Source: Gammaproteobacteria bacterium
GTDB taxonomy: Bacteria; Pseudomonadota; Gammaproteobacteria; Thiohalospirales; Thiohalospiraceae
Direction: 5' to 3'
Assembly (NCBI GenBank): GCA_011322575.1
Contig: DRMK01000115.1
Span: forward strand, 1-5,855
Length of the DNA: 5,855 nt
A program made the translations under genes and the position numbers. A model generated the notes under the pieces. That model was not told the DNA's origin, made no database searches, and was given only the letters and a program-made list of their open reading frames with translations. Shown here piece after piece: positions 1-5,855 of the stretch; position 1 is the stretch's first letter, and each line of letters opens with the position of its first letter.

Positions 1-311
1 ACCAGGCGGCGCGCCGGGGATTCTCCACCGCCACCGACCTGGCGGACTATCTGGTGCGCAAGGGGGTACCCTTCCGCGACGCCCACGAGGTGGTGGGCCG
101 GGCGGTGCGCGCCGGGCTGGAGAGCGGCCGGGATCTCTCGGAGATGGAACTGGCCGAGCTGCGCCGCTTCTCCGGCGCCATCGACGAGGATGTGTTCGAG
201 GTGCTGACCCTGGAGGGCTCTGTGAACGCCCGCAATCACATCGGCGGGACCGCACCGGAACAGGTGCGCGCGGCGGTGGCCCGCGCCCGGAAACGGCTGG
301 CAGGGCAATGA
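1..311 (+). CDS. argH: Argininosuccinate lyase, C-terminal part (5' truncated by window edge)
   Basis: Last step of arginine biosynthesis: cytosolic cleavage of argininosuccinate to arginine and fumarate. The reading frame enters at base 3 and gives the last 102 residues before the TGA at 309-311. Visible family signatures are the segment GFSTATDLADYLVRKG followed by PFRDAHEVVG, which is the conserved C-terminal helical region of ArgH, and the tail segment EGSVNARNHIGGTAPEQV, typical of the non-enteric type of bacterial ArgH. The catalytic serine loop and the fumarase-superfamily signature (GSSxMPxKxN) lie upstream and cannot be checked. Full-length ArgH is about 460 residues, so roughly a fifth is present. 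The stop codon overlaps the ATG of the next gene (ATGA, 308-311), suggesting translational coupling. Confidence 0.95.
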   Translation, partial: QAARRGFSTATDLADYLVRKGVPFRDAHEVVGRAVRAGLESGRDLSEMELAELRRFSGAIDEDVFEVLTLEGSVNARNHIGGTAPEQVRAAVARARKRLAGQ

Positions 312-601
312 ACCCCTCTCGCTTCCCGGCGCTGGCCGCCCTGCTGGGATTCCTGCTGCACCTGCTGCTGGCGCGCACGGGCGCGGCCGATGCGGAAGGC
401 GTCCTCTCCCTGCCGCTGCTCACTCTGCTGTTCGTGGCGGAGTTCGGTTTCGTGGTGACCGCCATCGGCGCGCTGCTGGGCGGTTCGGCGCTGTTGCAGC
501 AGGGGTTCCGGCCGCTCCCCGCCCTGGTGACGGCCATTTGTGCCCTGTTTGCCGCCGGTTTCGCCTTCACCGGCATCGGCCTGTGGAGCCGCACCGGCTA
601 G
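308..601 (+). CDS. Small hydrophobic membrane protein of unknown function (97 aa)
   Basis: I do not recognise a family. The protein is almost entirely hydrophobic, with three likely membrane segments at about residues 7-24, 33-57 and 70-93. They are linked by a short polar loop near residues 25-31 (TGAADAE) and a QQGFRP turn at 64-69. There is one cysteine (C78) in the third segment and an acidic residue (E45) inside the second. The start is the ATG at 308, overlapping the argH stop by four bases. The best Shine-Dalgarno-like run (AGGG, 302-305) is only two bases away, so translation probably depends on coupling to argH. The coding call rests on the overlap, on the G/C-rich third positions and on a coherent membrane pattern. 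It lies just ahead of another small membrane protein and glnE. An uncharacterised conserved inner-membrane protein is the most that can be said. Confidence 0.7.
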   Translation: MNPSRFPALAALLGFLLHLLLARTGAADAEGVLSLPLLTLLFVAEFGFVVTAIGALLGGSALLQQGFRPLPALVTAICALFAAGFAFTGIGLWSRTG

Positions 602-606
602 CCCAA

Positions 607-930
607 ATGTTCTGGAATATATTCATGCACGCCCTGATCGGTCTGCTCGGGCCCGCCTTCTTCACCTTCACGGCGAAAGGGATCGGTCTCACCCTGCTGG
701 TGGTGTGCGCCACACAGGCGGTAGATCTGCTGCGCATCAAGCGCGAAATGGAACAACAGGTAGAGGAGCTGCCCACGGCAGAACGCGACTCCGCCCGCCA
801 GGAGCTGCGGGCCAGGCTCAAGGGCGCCCTGGCGGAGAGCTTTGCCCGCAATGTGGGCCTTTACTCCGCTCTGGTGCTGATAGCAGCGGAGATCTCCCGC
901 ACCACCGGATTCCTCGGCACCATCCAGTGA
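607..930 (+). CDS. Small membrane protein with charged helical centre, unknown function (about 107 aa)
   Basis: No family recognised. The protein has a hydrophobic N-terminal stretch (about residues 5-39, one long or two short membrane helices broken by GP at 15-16 and K24). A strongly charged, probably helical or coiled-coil region follows (about 40-80, rich in E, R, K and Q). A second hydrophobic segment lies at about 83-97, ending in the short tail GFLGTIQ. Both ends may therefore be membrane-anchored around a charged arm of roughly 40 residues. I chose the ATG at 607, five bases after the upstream stop. An in-frame ATG at 625 (M7) has a better placed GGAA at 614-617 with a 7-base spacer and would give 101 residues. 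An upstream TTG at 538 is less likely because it would overlap the preceding gene by 64 bases. The stop TGA (928-930) lies seven bases before glnE, so co-transcription with glnE is likely. Confidence 0.7.
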   Translation: MFWNIFMHALIGLLGPAFFTFTAKGIGLTLLVVCATQAVDLLRIKREMEQQVEELPTAERDSARQELRARLKGALAESFARNVGLYSALVLIAAEISRTTGFLGTIQ

Positions 931-937
931 GGTCGGG

Positions 938-3808
938 ATGAGCGCCATCGACCAGGCCATGGAGCAGCTTCCTGCCGAGGCCCGGGCGGTGGCGCTGGAG
1001 CACTGGAACAGCTACCGGGAGGCGCTGGGCGATTCAGAAGCTCTCCCCCTGTCGGACCAGCTGCTCGGAACGCTACCGCTGGTCTGGTTCTGCAGCCAGT
1101 TCGTGGCGCGCAGCTGCATCCGTGATCCGCGGATGCTTGTCGATCTGGATCGCAGCGGGGATCTGCATCATCCGTACCCTCCCGGGGGCCATACCGAGCG
1201 CCTGCAGCGCGCTCTGGCCGGGGTGGCCGACGAGTCCGCCCTGATGTCCCGGCTGCGGCGCTTCCGGCAGCGCGAGATGGTGCGCATCGCCTGGCGCGAT
1301 CTGGCCGGATGGGCGGAGCTGGCGGAGACCACGGCGGAGCTCTCGCGCCTGGCCGACGCCTGCATCGCCGCGAGCCTGGAGCTGCTGCAGAGCTGGTTGA
1401 ACGCCGAACTGGGCACTCCGCACAGCGCCGCCGGTGAGCCCCAGTCCCTGGTGGTGCTGGGGATGGGCAAGCTGGGGGCCGGGGAGCTCAACTTCTCGTC
1501 CGATATCGACCTCATCTTCGCCTACCCGGAGAAGGGGGAGACCAGGGGCGCGGGGCGGTCCACCAGCAACGAGCGCTACTTCACCCGTCTCGGCCAGGCG
1601 CTGATCCGGGTGCTGAACGAACCCACCGCGGAGGGGTTCGTGTTCCGCGTGGACATGCGCCTGCGCCCGTTCGGCGACAGCAGCCCGCTGGTGGCCAGCT
1701 TCGACGAACTGGAGAACTACTACCAGAACCACGGCCGGGAGTGGGAGCGCTACGCCATGATCAAGGCCCGGGTGGTGGCCGGCGATGCGCGGGCGGGGGA
1801 GCGCCTCATGAGGCTGCTGCGCCCCTTCGTGTACCGCCGCTATCTGGACTACGGGGCGTTCGCATCCCTGCGCGGCATGAAGCGCCTGATCGAGAGCGAA
1901 GTGCGCCGCAAGGGGATGGAGAACAACATAAAGCTGGGCGCCGGCGGCATCCGCGAAATCGAGTTCATCGGCCAGGCGTTCCAGCTGATCCGCGGCGGCC
2001 GGGAGCCGGCCCTGCAGAAGCGACCCATTCTGACGGTGCTGCAGCTGCTGCGGGAGAAGGGGCTGCTGCCGGTGTATGTGGTGCAACAGCTGGTGGAGGC
2101 ATACCACTTCCTGCGCCGCACCGAGCACCGTCTGCAGGAGTATGCCGATCAGCAGACCCACAAACTGCCGGACGACGCGGAGGGACGCCTGCGGCTGGCG
2201 CTCGGCATGGGGTTCGCCACCTGGGAGCGGTTCAGGGAGCGGCTGGAGCGGCATCGCGGCAACGTTCAGGAGCATTTCGAGCAGGTGTTCGCCGCCCCCC
2301 AGACCCACCACGCCGAAAGCGACGAGCTGGAGCTGAGCGCCCTGTGGCGCCAGGAGCTAGAGCGCGAACCATCCCTGCAGACGCTGCGCAGCGCCGGATA
2401 CCGGGATCCGGAAACGGTCCTGCGGCAGCTCGACGGGCTGCGCGGCGGGCGCCGCTACCAGCTCCTGGGAGACAACGGCAAACGGCTCCTGGAGCGGCTG
2501 CTGCCCCTGCTGCTGGGGGTGGCCGGACGGATGGAGCGGCCCGACGAGGCGCTGGACCGGGTGCTCCGGCTGCTGGAGCAGATCCTGCAGCGCAGCGCCT
2601 ATCTCGCGCTGCTGGTGGAGAATCCCATGGCCCTGTCGCAGCTGGTGAAGCTGTGCGCCGCCAGCCCCTGGATCACCCACCAGCTGACCCGCTATCCCTT
2701 GCTGCTGGACGAGCTGCTGGACCCGCGCACCCTGTACGCCCCACCGGGACGTGCCGAGCTGGAGGCGGAGCTGTGCCAGCATCTGCTGCCGGTGGCGCAG
2801 GAGGATCTGGAGCGCCAGATGGAGCTGCTGCGCCAGTTCCGCCACGGCAACGTGCTGCGGGTAGCGGCGGCGGACGTGGCCGACGCCATTCCCCTCATGG
2901 TGGTCAGCGACCACCTGACCGACATCGCCGAGGTGGTCCTGCGGCAGACGCTGGATCTGGCCTGGAACCACCTGGCGGAGCGTCACGGCACCCCCTCCGA
3001 CAGCGGTGACGGGACGGGATTCGCCATCGTCGCCTACGGCAAGCTGGGAGGCATCGAGCTGAGCTACGGCTCGGATCTGGATCTGGTGTTCATCCACGCC
3101 GGCGAGGGCGGCGCCACCGATGGCCCCCGGCCGGTGGACAACGCCGTGTTCTACGCCCGCCTGGCGCAGCGCATCATCCACATCCTCACCACCCGCACCG
3201 CCGCGGGAATGCTCTACGAGGTGGACACCCGGCTGCGCCCCAGCGGTGCCTCTGGGCTGCTGGTGAGCAGCTTTGCCGCGTTCGCCCGATACCAGCGTGA
3301 CAAGGCGTGGACCTGGGAGCACCAGGCCCTGGTGCGGGCGCGCCCGGTGGGGGGCAGCAGCACGCTGGGGCGGCGCTTCCAGGAGCTGCGCCGGGAGGTG
3401 CTCTCCCGTCCCCGGCAGCCCGAAACCCTGCGCCGCGAGGTGGTGGAGATGCGCAGCAAGATGGTGCGCAGCCACCGGCCCGGCAGAAGGGAGCAGTTCC
3501 ATCTCAAGCAGGACCCCGGAGGTATCACTGATATAGAATTTATGGTGCAATATGCGGTGCTTGCCTGGGCGCACCGGCACCCGGAGCTGCTCGACTATAC
3601 CGACAACGTCCGTATCCTGGAGCGGCTCGCCGCAGCGCACCTGCTGACGCAGGAGGAAGCCGGGCTGCTGGCCGACGCCTACCGCAGCTACCGGGCGCGC
3701 CTGCATCGCCTGGTGCTGCAGGAGGCGCCGCCAACCGTGCCCTGCGACCAGTTCCGGGAGCTGCGGGACGGAGTGGGCCGGCTGTGGCGCAGGCTGCTTG
3801 CGCCATAG
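938..3808 (+). CDS. glnE: Bifunctional glutamine synthetase adenylyltransferase / adenylyl-removing enzyme
   Basis: Controls glutamine synthetase by adding AMP to a tyrosine of GlnA (ATP-dependent) and removing it by phosphorolysis, in response to PII (GlnB) and glutamine; cytosolic. At 956 residues it is close to the E. coli enzyme (about 946). Both nucleotidyltransferase domains are visible. The N-terminal adenylyl-removing domain has GMGKLGAGELNFSSDIDL with D189 and D191, VDMRLRP at 238-244 (D239) and GGIREIEF at 336-343. The C-terminal adenylyl-transferase domain has AYGKLGGIELSYGSDLDL with D713 and D715, VDTRLRP at 762-768 (D763) and GGITDIEF at 861-868. The paired motifs show the internal duplication typical of the family, and both metal-binding DxD pairs are intact, so both activities should be present. 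The ATG at 938 has GAGG at 929-932 overlapping the upstream stop, with a 5-base spacer. No glnA or glnB is nearby in this window. Confidence 0.97.
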   Translation: MSAIDQAMEQLPAEARAVALEHWNSYREALGDSEALPLSDQLLGTLPLVWFCSQFVARSCIRDPRMLVDLDRSGDLHHPYPPGGHTERLQRALAGVADESALMSRLRRFRQREMVRIAWRDLAGWAELAETTAELSRLADACIAASLELLQSWLNAELGTPHSAAGEPQSLVVLGMGKLGAGELNFSSDIDLIFAYPEKGETRGAGRSTSNERYFTRLGQALIRVLNEPTAEGFVFRVDMRLRPFGDSSPLVASFDELENYYQNHGREWERYAMIKARVVAGDARAGERLMRLLRPFVYRRYLDYGAFASLRGMKRLIESEVRRKGMENNIKLGAGGIREIEFIGQAFQLIRGGREPALQKRPILTVLQLLREKGLLPVYVVQQLVEAYHFLRRTEHRLQEYADQQTHKLPDDAEGRLRLALGMGFATWERFRERLERHRGNVQEHFEQVFAAPQTHHAESDELELSALWRQELEREPSLQTLRSAGYRDPETVLRQLDGLRGGRRYQLLGDNGKRLLERLLPLLLGVAGRMERPDEALDRVLRLLEQILQRSAYLALLVENPMALSQLVKLCAASPWITHQLTRYPLLLDELLDPRTLYAPPGRAELEAELCQHLLPVAQEDLERQMELLRQFRHGNVLRVAAADVADAIPLMVVSDHLTDIAEVVLRQTLDLAWNHLAERHGTPSDSGDGTGFAIVAYGKLGGIELSYGSDLDLVFIHAGEGGATDGPRPVDNAVFYARLAQRIIHILTTRTAAGMLYEVDTRLRPSGASGLLVSSFAAFARYQRDKAWTWEHQALVRARPVGGSSTLGRRFQELRREVLSRPRQPETLRREVVEMRSKMVRSHRPGRREQFHLKQDPGGITDIEFMVQYAVLAWAHRHPELLDYTDNVRILERLAAAHLLTQEEAGLLADAYRSYRARLHRLVLQEAPPTVPCDQFRELRDGVGRLWRRLLAP

Positions 3809-3825
3809 CCGCGGCGGCCTCTGGC

Positions 3826-3856
3826 GTTGAAAAAGGCCGGGACGGTCCTTCTCAAC
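3826..3856 (+). terminator. Imperfect hairpin in the glnE-ilvE gap (possible weak terminator or leader element)
   Basis: The RNA from 3826 to 3856 can fold into an 11-bp stem. GTTGA (3826-3830) pairs with TCAAC (3852-3856), AAGG (3833-3836) with CCTT (3847-3850), and CC (3837-3838) with GG (3844-3845). There is one small AA/C internal loop, a single bulged T (3846) and a 5-base loop (3839-3843). It begins 17 bases after the glnE stop. The sequence after it (ATCCTGTTTG) has no proper run of Ts, so an efficient intrinsic terminator is not clearly supported. It could equally attenuate read-through, protect the glnE transcript end, or sit in the ilvE leader. Confidence 0.35.
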
Positions 3857-3900
3857 ATCCTGTTTGGGGGCGGGCAAGAATCAACAGAACGACCAAAGGT

Positions 3901-3906
3901 AAGGAG
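3901..3906 (+). promoter_or_regulatory. Strong ribosome binding site of ilvE
   Basis: AAGGAG lies eight bases before the ATG at 3915 and is one of the best Shine-Dalgarno matches in the window. It fixes the ilvE start at 3915 rather than the second in-frame ATG at 3921 (M3). The rest of the 106-base gap shows only weak promoter-like pieces: TTGAAA at 3827-3832 lies inside the hairpin and lacks a good -10 at normal spacing, and AAGAAT at 3876-3881 lacks a -35. I therefore do not call a promoter, although one is plausible here. Confidence 0.75.
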
Positions 3907-3914
3907 TAACGAGC

Positions 3915-4835
3915 ATGTCGATGGCCGATCGCGATGGGGTAATCTGGATGGACGGGGAGATGGTCCCCTGGCGCGAGGCCAAGGTGCATGTGCTGACCCA
4001 CACCCTGCACTACGGCATGGGGGTGTTCGAGGGGGTGCGCGCCTATCGGGGGGACAAGGGGACCGCCATCTTTCGCCTGCAGGATCACACCGAGCGGCTG
4101 TTCCGCTCGGCCCATATCCTCGGCATGAAGATCCCCTACGACCGGGAGAGCGTCAACGGTGCCATCTGCGCGGCGGTGCGCGACAACCATCTGCAGTCCG
4201 CCTATATCCGTCCCATGTGCTTCTATGGCGCCGAGGGGATCGGCCTGCGCGCCGACAACCTGCGGGTGCATGTGATGGTGGCCGCCTGGGACTGGGGCAA
4301 ATACCTGGGCGAAGAGAGCATGGAGCGCGGGATCCGGGTCAAGACCTCGTCGTTTACCCGGCACCACGTCAACATCACCATGTGCAAGGCCAAGGCCAAC
4401 GGCAACTACATGAACTCCATCCTGGCGCTGCAGGAGGCGCTCTCCTGCGGCTATGACGAGGCGCTGCTGCTGGATCCGGAGGGCTATGTGGCCGAAGGGA
4501 GCGGCGAGAACCTGTTCATCGTTCGCGACGGCGTGATCTACACCCCCGAGCTCACCTCGGCCCTGGAGGGGATCACCCGGGAGACCATCTGCACCCTGGC
4601 GGCAGAGATGGGGATAGAGATCCGGGAGAAGCGCATCACCCGGGACGAGGTGTATGTGGCGGACGAGGCGTTCTTCACCGGCACCGCTGCCGAGGTGACC
4701 CCGGTGCGGGAGCTGGACGGCCGCTCCATCGGGGATGGCCGGCGCGGCCCCATTACCGAACAGCTGCAGGAGATCTACTTCGACGTGGTGCACGGACGCC
4801 GCAAGCAGAATGCCGACTGGCTGACCCTGGTGTGA
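3915..4835 (+). CDS. ilvE: Branched-chain amino acid aminotransferase (class IV, PLP-dependent)
   Basis: Transfers the amino group between glutamate and the 2-keto acids of leucine, isoleucine and valine, the last step of their synthesis; cytosolic. The 306 residues match the usual length of the proteobacterial enzyme. Family features include the N-terminal segment VLTHTLHYGMGVFEGVRAY (26-44), a catalytic PLP lysine expected at K160 in KAKANGNYMNS (158-168) with Y165 following, and the cofactor-binding glutamate E194 in YVAEGSGENLF (191-201). The C-terminal ADEAFFTGTAAEVTPV region is the conserved fold IV signature. Class IV enzymes also include D-amino acid aminotransferases and aminodeoxychorismate lyases, but length and motifs fit IlvE best. 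It is the first gene after the only sizeable gap here and probably heads a transcript with gmhB, the zinc-ribbon gene and rimO; the next start is four bases after its stop. Confidence 0.95.
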   Translation: MSMADRDGVIWMDGEMVPWREAKVHVLTHTLHYGMGVFEGVRAYRGDKGTAIFRLQDHTERLFRSAHILGMKIPYDRESVNGAICAAVRDNHLQSAYIRPMCFYGAEGIGLRADNLRVHVMVAAWDWGKYLGEESMERGIRVKTSSFTRHHVNITMCKAKANGNYMNSILALQEALSCGYDEALLLDPEGYVAEGSGENLFIVRDGVIYTPELTSALEGITRETICTLAAEMGIEIREKRITRDEVYVADEAFFTGTAAEVTPVRELDGRSIGDGRRGPITEQLQEIYFDVVHGRRKQNADWLTLV

Positions 4836-4839
4836 CATC

Positions 4840-5409
4840 TTGGCTGCAAAGGCGGTATTCATCGACCGCGACGGAGTGGTCAACGAGGAGAGGGAGTACC
4901 TGCACCGCATCGAAGAGTTCCGGTTCATCGAGGGGGTGTTCGACGCCTGCCGGATGTTCCAGCGGCACGGCTACCGTATAGTCATAGTGACCAACCAGTC
5001 CGGAATCGGTCGCGGCTACTATACTGAACGGGAGTACACCCGGCTCACCGAATGGATGGTGGGAGAGTTCGCGCAACAGGGGATAACCATCACCGACGTG
5101 CTGCACTGTCCCCACCATCCCGACGAGGGGCGCGCAGGGTACCGGGTGGCGTGCGGCTGCCGCAAGCCGGCGCCGGGCATGCTGCTGGAGGCGGCACGCA
5201 GGCACCACCTGGATCTGTCCCGCTCCCTGATGATCGGCGACAAGGAGGCGGACGTGGCGGCGGGGCGCGCCGCCGGGGTATGGAGGACCATCCTGGTGCG
5301 CTCCGGCCACCCCATAGAGGAGTCCGCCACCCGCGCCGATCAGGTCATCGACAGCCTGGGAGCGCTCGAAGCGTTGCAGAGAATCATCACCCAACAGGAG
5401 GCAGAATGA
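4840..5409 (+). CDS. gmhB: D-glycero-beta-D-manno-heptose-1,7-bisphosphate 7-phosphatase
   Basis: HAD-superfamily phosphatase that removes the 7-phosphate of heptose 1,7-bisphosphate on the way to ADP-L-glycero-D-manno-heptose for the lipopolysaccharide inner core; cytosolic. At 189 residues it is close to E. coli GmhB (191). Motif I is DRDGVVN (nucleophile D9, acid/base D11). Motif II is T51 in VTNQSGIGRGYY. CRKP supplies K109, and GDKEAD supplies D134 and D138. The structural zinc site of GmhB is complete: C90, H92, C105 and C107. Zinc site and length separate it from the histidinol-phosphatase domain of HisB, its closest look-alike. The start is a TTG at 4840, four bases after ilvE stops; no ATG or GTG is available upstream in frame and no clear Shine-Dalgarno is visible, so translational coupling to ilvE is likely. 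Its stop overlaps the next gene by four bases (5406-5409). Confidence 0.93.
   Translation: MAAKAVFIDRDGVVNEEREYLHRIEEFRFIEGVFDACRMFQRHGYRIVIVTNQSGIGRGYYTEREYTRLTEWMVGEFAQQGITITDVLHCPHHPDEGRAGYRVACGCRKPAPGMLLEAARRHHLDLSRSLMIGDKEADVAAGRAAGVWRTILVRSGHPIEESATRADQVIDSLGALEALQRIITQQEAE
5396..5401 (+). promoter_or_regulatory. Ribosome binding site of the zinc-ribbon gene; decides between two adjacent ATGs
   Basis: A perfect AGGAGG lies at the end of gmhB. The next gene begins with ATGATG: the first ATG (5406) is only four bases away, the second (5409) is seven bases away. Spacing favours the second ATG, while the first makes the usual ATGA overlap with the gmhB stop. Either or both may be used, and the proteins differ by one methionine. 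Confidence 0.7.
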
Positions 5410-5597
5410 TGTCCCGGCAGAACAGTAACGAGGTGCCACGCCAGTTCAAGGTATCACGCAAGGATCTTCCCCTGGCCTGTCCCAACCAGCTGGTGGGCGC
5501 CTGGATCGCCCATCCCAGGGTATTCATGAGATTCCAGGACGGCCGGGCGGTATGCCCCTACTGCAGCACCGAGTATCTCCTGGAGGACTCCGGGTAG
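5406..5597 (+). CDS. Small zinc-finger protein, zf-CHCC family (63 aa)
   Basis: A short cytosolic protein with the CHCC zinc ribbon: C25 in LPLACP, H36 in the AHPRVF segment, then C50 and C53 in VCPYCSTEYLL. Spacing and surrounding residues match the zf-CHCC family (COG4391-like), related to the zinc-binding end of the mitochondrial complex I accessory subunit NDUFS6. The family's role in this kind of bacterium is not established, and nothing here links it to complex I since no nuo genes are in the window. The first 16 residues are polar and probably flexible. Expression should be good because of the AGGAGG at 5396-5401, and it is translationally linked to gmhB by a 4-base overlap. The start may be the second ATG at 5409, giving 62 residues. 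The stop at 5595-5597 is two bases before rimO. Confidence 0.88.
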   Translation: MMSRQNSNEVPRQFKVSRKDLPLACPNQLVGAWIAHPRVFMRFQDGRAVCPYCSTEYLLEDSG

Positions 5598-5599
5598 AG

Positions 5600-5855
5600 A
5601 TGGACTCCGGCGCGACGGCGCCTCCGGAAATCCCCACCATAGGCTTTGTCAGCCTGGGCTGCCCCAAGGCGCTGGTGGACTCGGAGGGCATCATCACCCG
5701 GCTGCGCGCCGAGGGGTACCGGATCGGCTCCAGCTACCGGGACGCGGATCTGGTGATAGTCAACACCTGCGGCTTCATCGATGCCGCGGTGGAGGAGTCC
5801 CTGGAGGCCATCGGCGAGGCGCTGGCCGAAAACGGCCGGGTGATCGTCACCGGCT
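5600..5855 (+). CDS. rimO: Ribosomal protein S12 methylthiotransferase, N-terminal part (3' truncated by window edge)
   Basis: Radical-SAM enzyme that adds a methylthio group to the beta carbon of a conserved aspartate of ribosomal protein S12. The 85 residues present belong to the N-terminal MTTase domain, which carries the auxiliary iron-sulfur cluster. Two of its three cysteine ligands are visible: C21 in GFVSLGCPKALVDSE and C57 in VVNTCGFID-type context (IVNTCGFIDAA). The third is expected directly after the window edge in the TGC motif. LGCPKALVDSE together with NTCGFID distinguishes RimO from its tRNA-modifying relative MiaB. The radical-SAM CxxxCxxC and TRAM domains lie beyond the window. 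The ATG at 5600 is two bases after the preceding stop; GGAGG at 5582-5586 is the likely Shine-Dalgarno with a somewhat long 13-base spacer. No alternative start is present just upstream in frame. Confidence 0.95.
   Translation, partial: MDSGATAPPEIPTIGFVSLGCPKALVDSEGIITRLRAEGYRIGSSYRDADLVIVNTCGFIDAAVEESLEAIGEALAENGRVIVTG

Noticed and set aside
1073..2311. Long open frame of 412 codons on the minus strand
   Set aside because: It lies wholly within the N-terminal half of glnE and its translation has no recognisable domain, only composition typical of the antisense of G/C-ending codons. Long antisense frames are expected at this GC content.
1741..3009. Plus-strand 422-codon frame inside glnE
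   Set aside because: Out-of-frame translation of glnE with low-complexity Ala/Gly/Pro/Arg composition; the overlapping frame carries all conserved GlnE motifs.
938..3808. Internal duplication within glnE as a possible gene fusion or rearrangement
   Set aside because: The repeated motifs (GKLG...SDxDL, VDxRLRP, GGIxxIEF) are the normal ancient two-domain structure of GlnE.
2357..3877. Long open frame of 506 codons on the minus strand
   Set aside because: It is antisense to the C-terminal half of glnE, rich in Q, H, P and R from reversed Leu/Glu/Arg codons, and shows no domain or plausible start signal.
3827..3881. Sigma-70-like promoter ahead of ilvE (TTGAAA at 3827, AAGAAT at 3876)
   Set aside because: The two elements are far too widely spaced to form one promoter and neither has a good partner at 16-18 bases. 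A promoter may exist but cannot be placed from sequence.
3827..4456. Plus-strand 209-codon frame beginning with TTG in the glnE-ilvE gap
   Set aside because: It runs out of frame through ilvE, has low-complexity composition and no ribosome binding site. The ilvE frame has a strong site and full family motifs.
3852..4928. Minus-strand 358-codon frame across ilvE
   Set aside because: Antisense shadow of ilvE and the start of gmhB, with no recognisable domain.

Overview
The window is a compact, single-direction (+ strand) stretch of housekeeping genes with high GC content (about two thirds by eye) and strong G/C bias at third codon positions. The gene set is argH, two small membrane proteins, glnE, ilvE, gmhB, a zf-CHCC zinc-ribbon gene and rimO. 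It includes a two-domain GlnE and a heptose-bisphosphate phosphatase used for lipopolysaccharide. This points to a Gram-negative proteobacterium, most likely a high-GC gammaproteobacterium (Chromatiales/Ectothiorhodospiraceae-like); the lineage is inferred from the protein sequences and gene set and was not tested by a search.

Layout. Bases 1-311 hold the 3' end of argH (arginine biosynthesis). Its stop overlaps the start of a 97-residue hydrophobic protein (308-601) by four bases. Five bases later a second small membrane protein of about 107 residues begins (607-930). glnE (938-3808) starts seven bases after that and fills half of the window. A 106-base gap (3809-3914), the only real intergenic space here, contains an imperfect hairpin and a strong Shine-Dalgarno for ilvE (3915-4835). 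Downstream, gmhB (TTG start, 4840-5409), a 63-residue zinc-ribbon protein (5406-5597) and the 5' end of rimO (5600 to the window edge) are packed with gaps of 2-4 bases or a 4-base overlap.

The spacing suggests two transcription blocks, argH-orf97-orf107-glnE and ilvE-gmhB-zf-CHCC-rimO, separated or modulated at the glnE/ilvE gap. The themes are nitrogen and amino-acid metabolism (ArgH, GlnE, IlvE), envelope heptose supply (GmhB) and ribosome modification (RimO). The genes look co-located rather than parts of one pathway.

I saw no mobile element, CRISPR array, tRNA/rRNA, integrase or other sign of recent transfer, and I did not find convincing evidence of an undescribed system. The least explained items are the two small membrane proteins before glnE, the glnE/ilvE hairpin and the small zinc protein.
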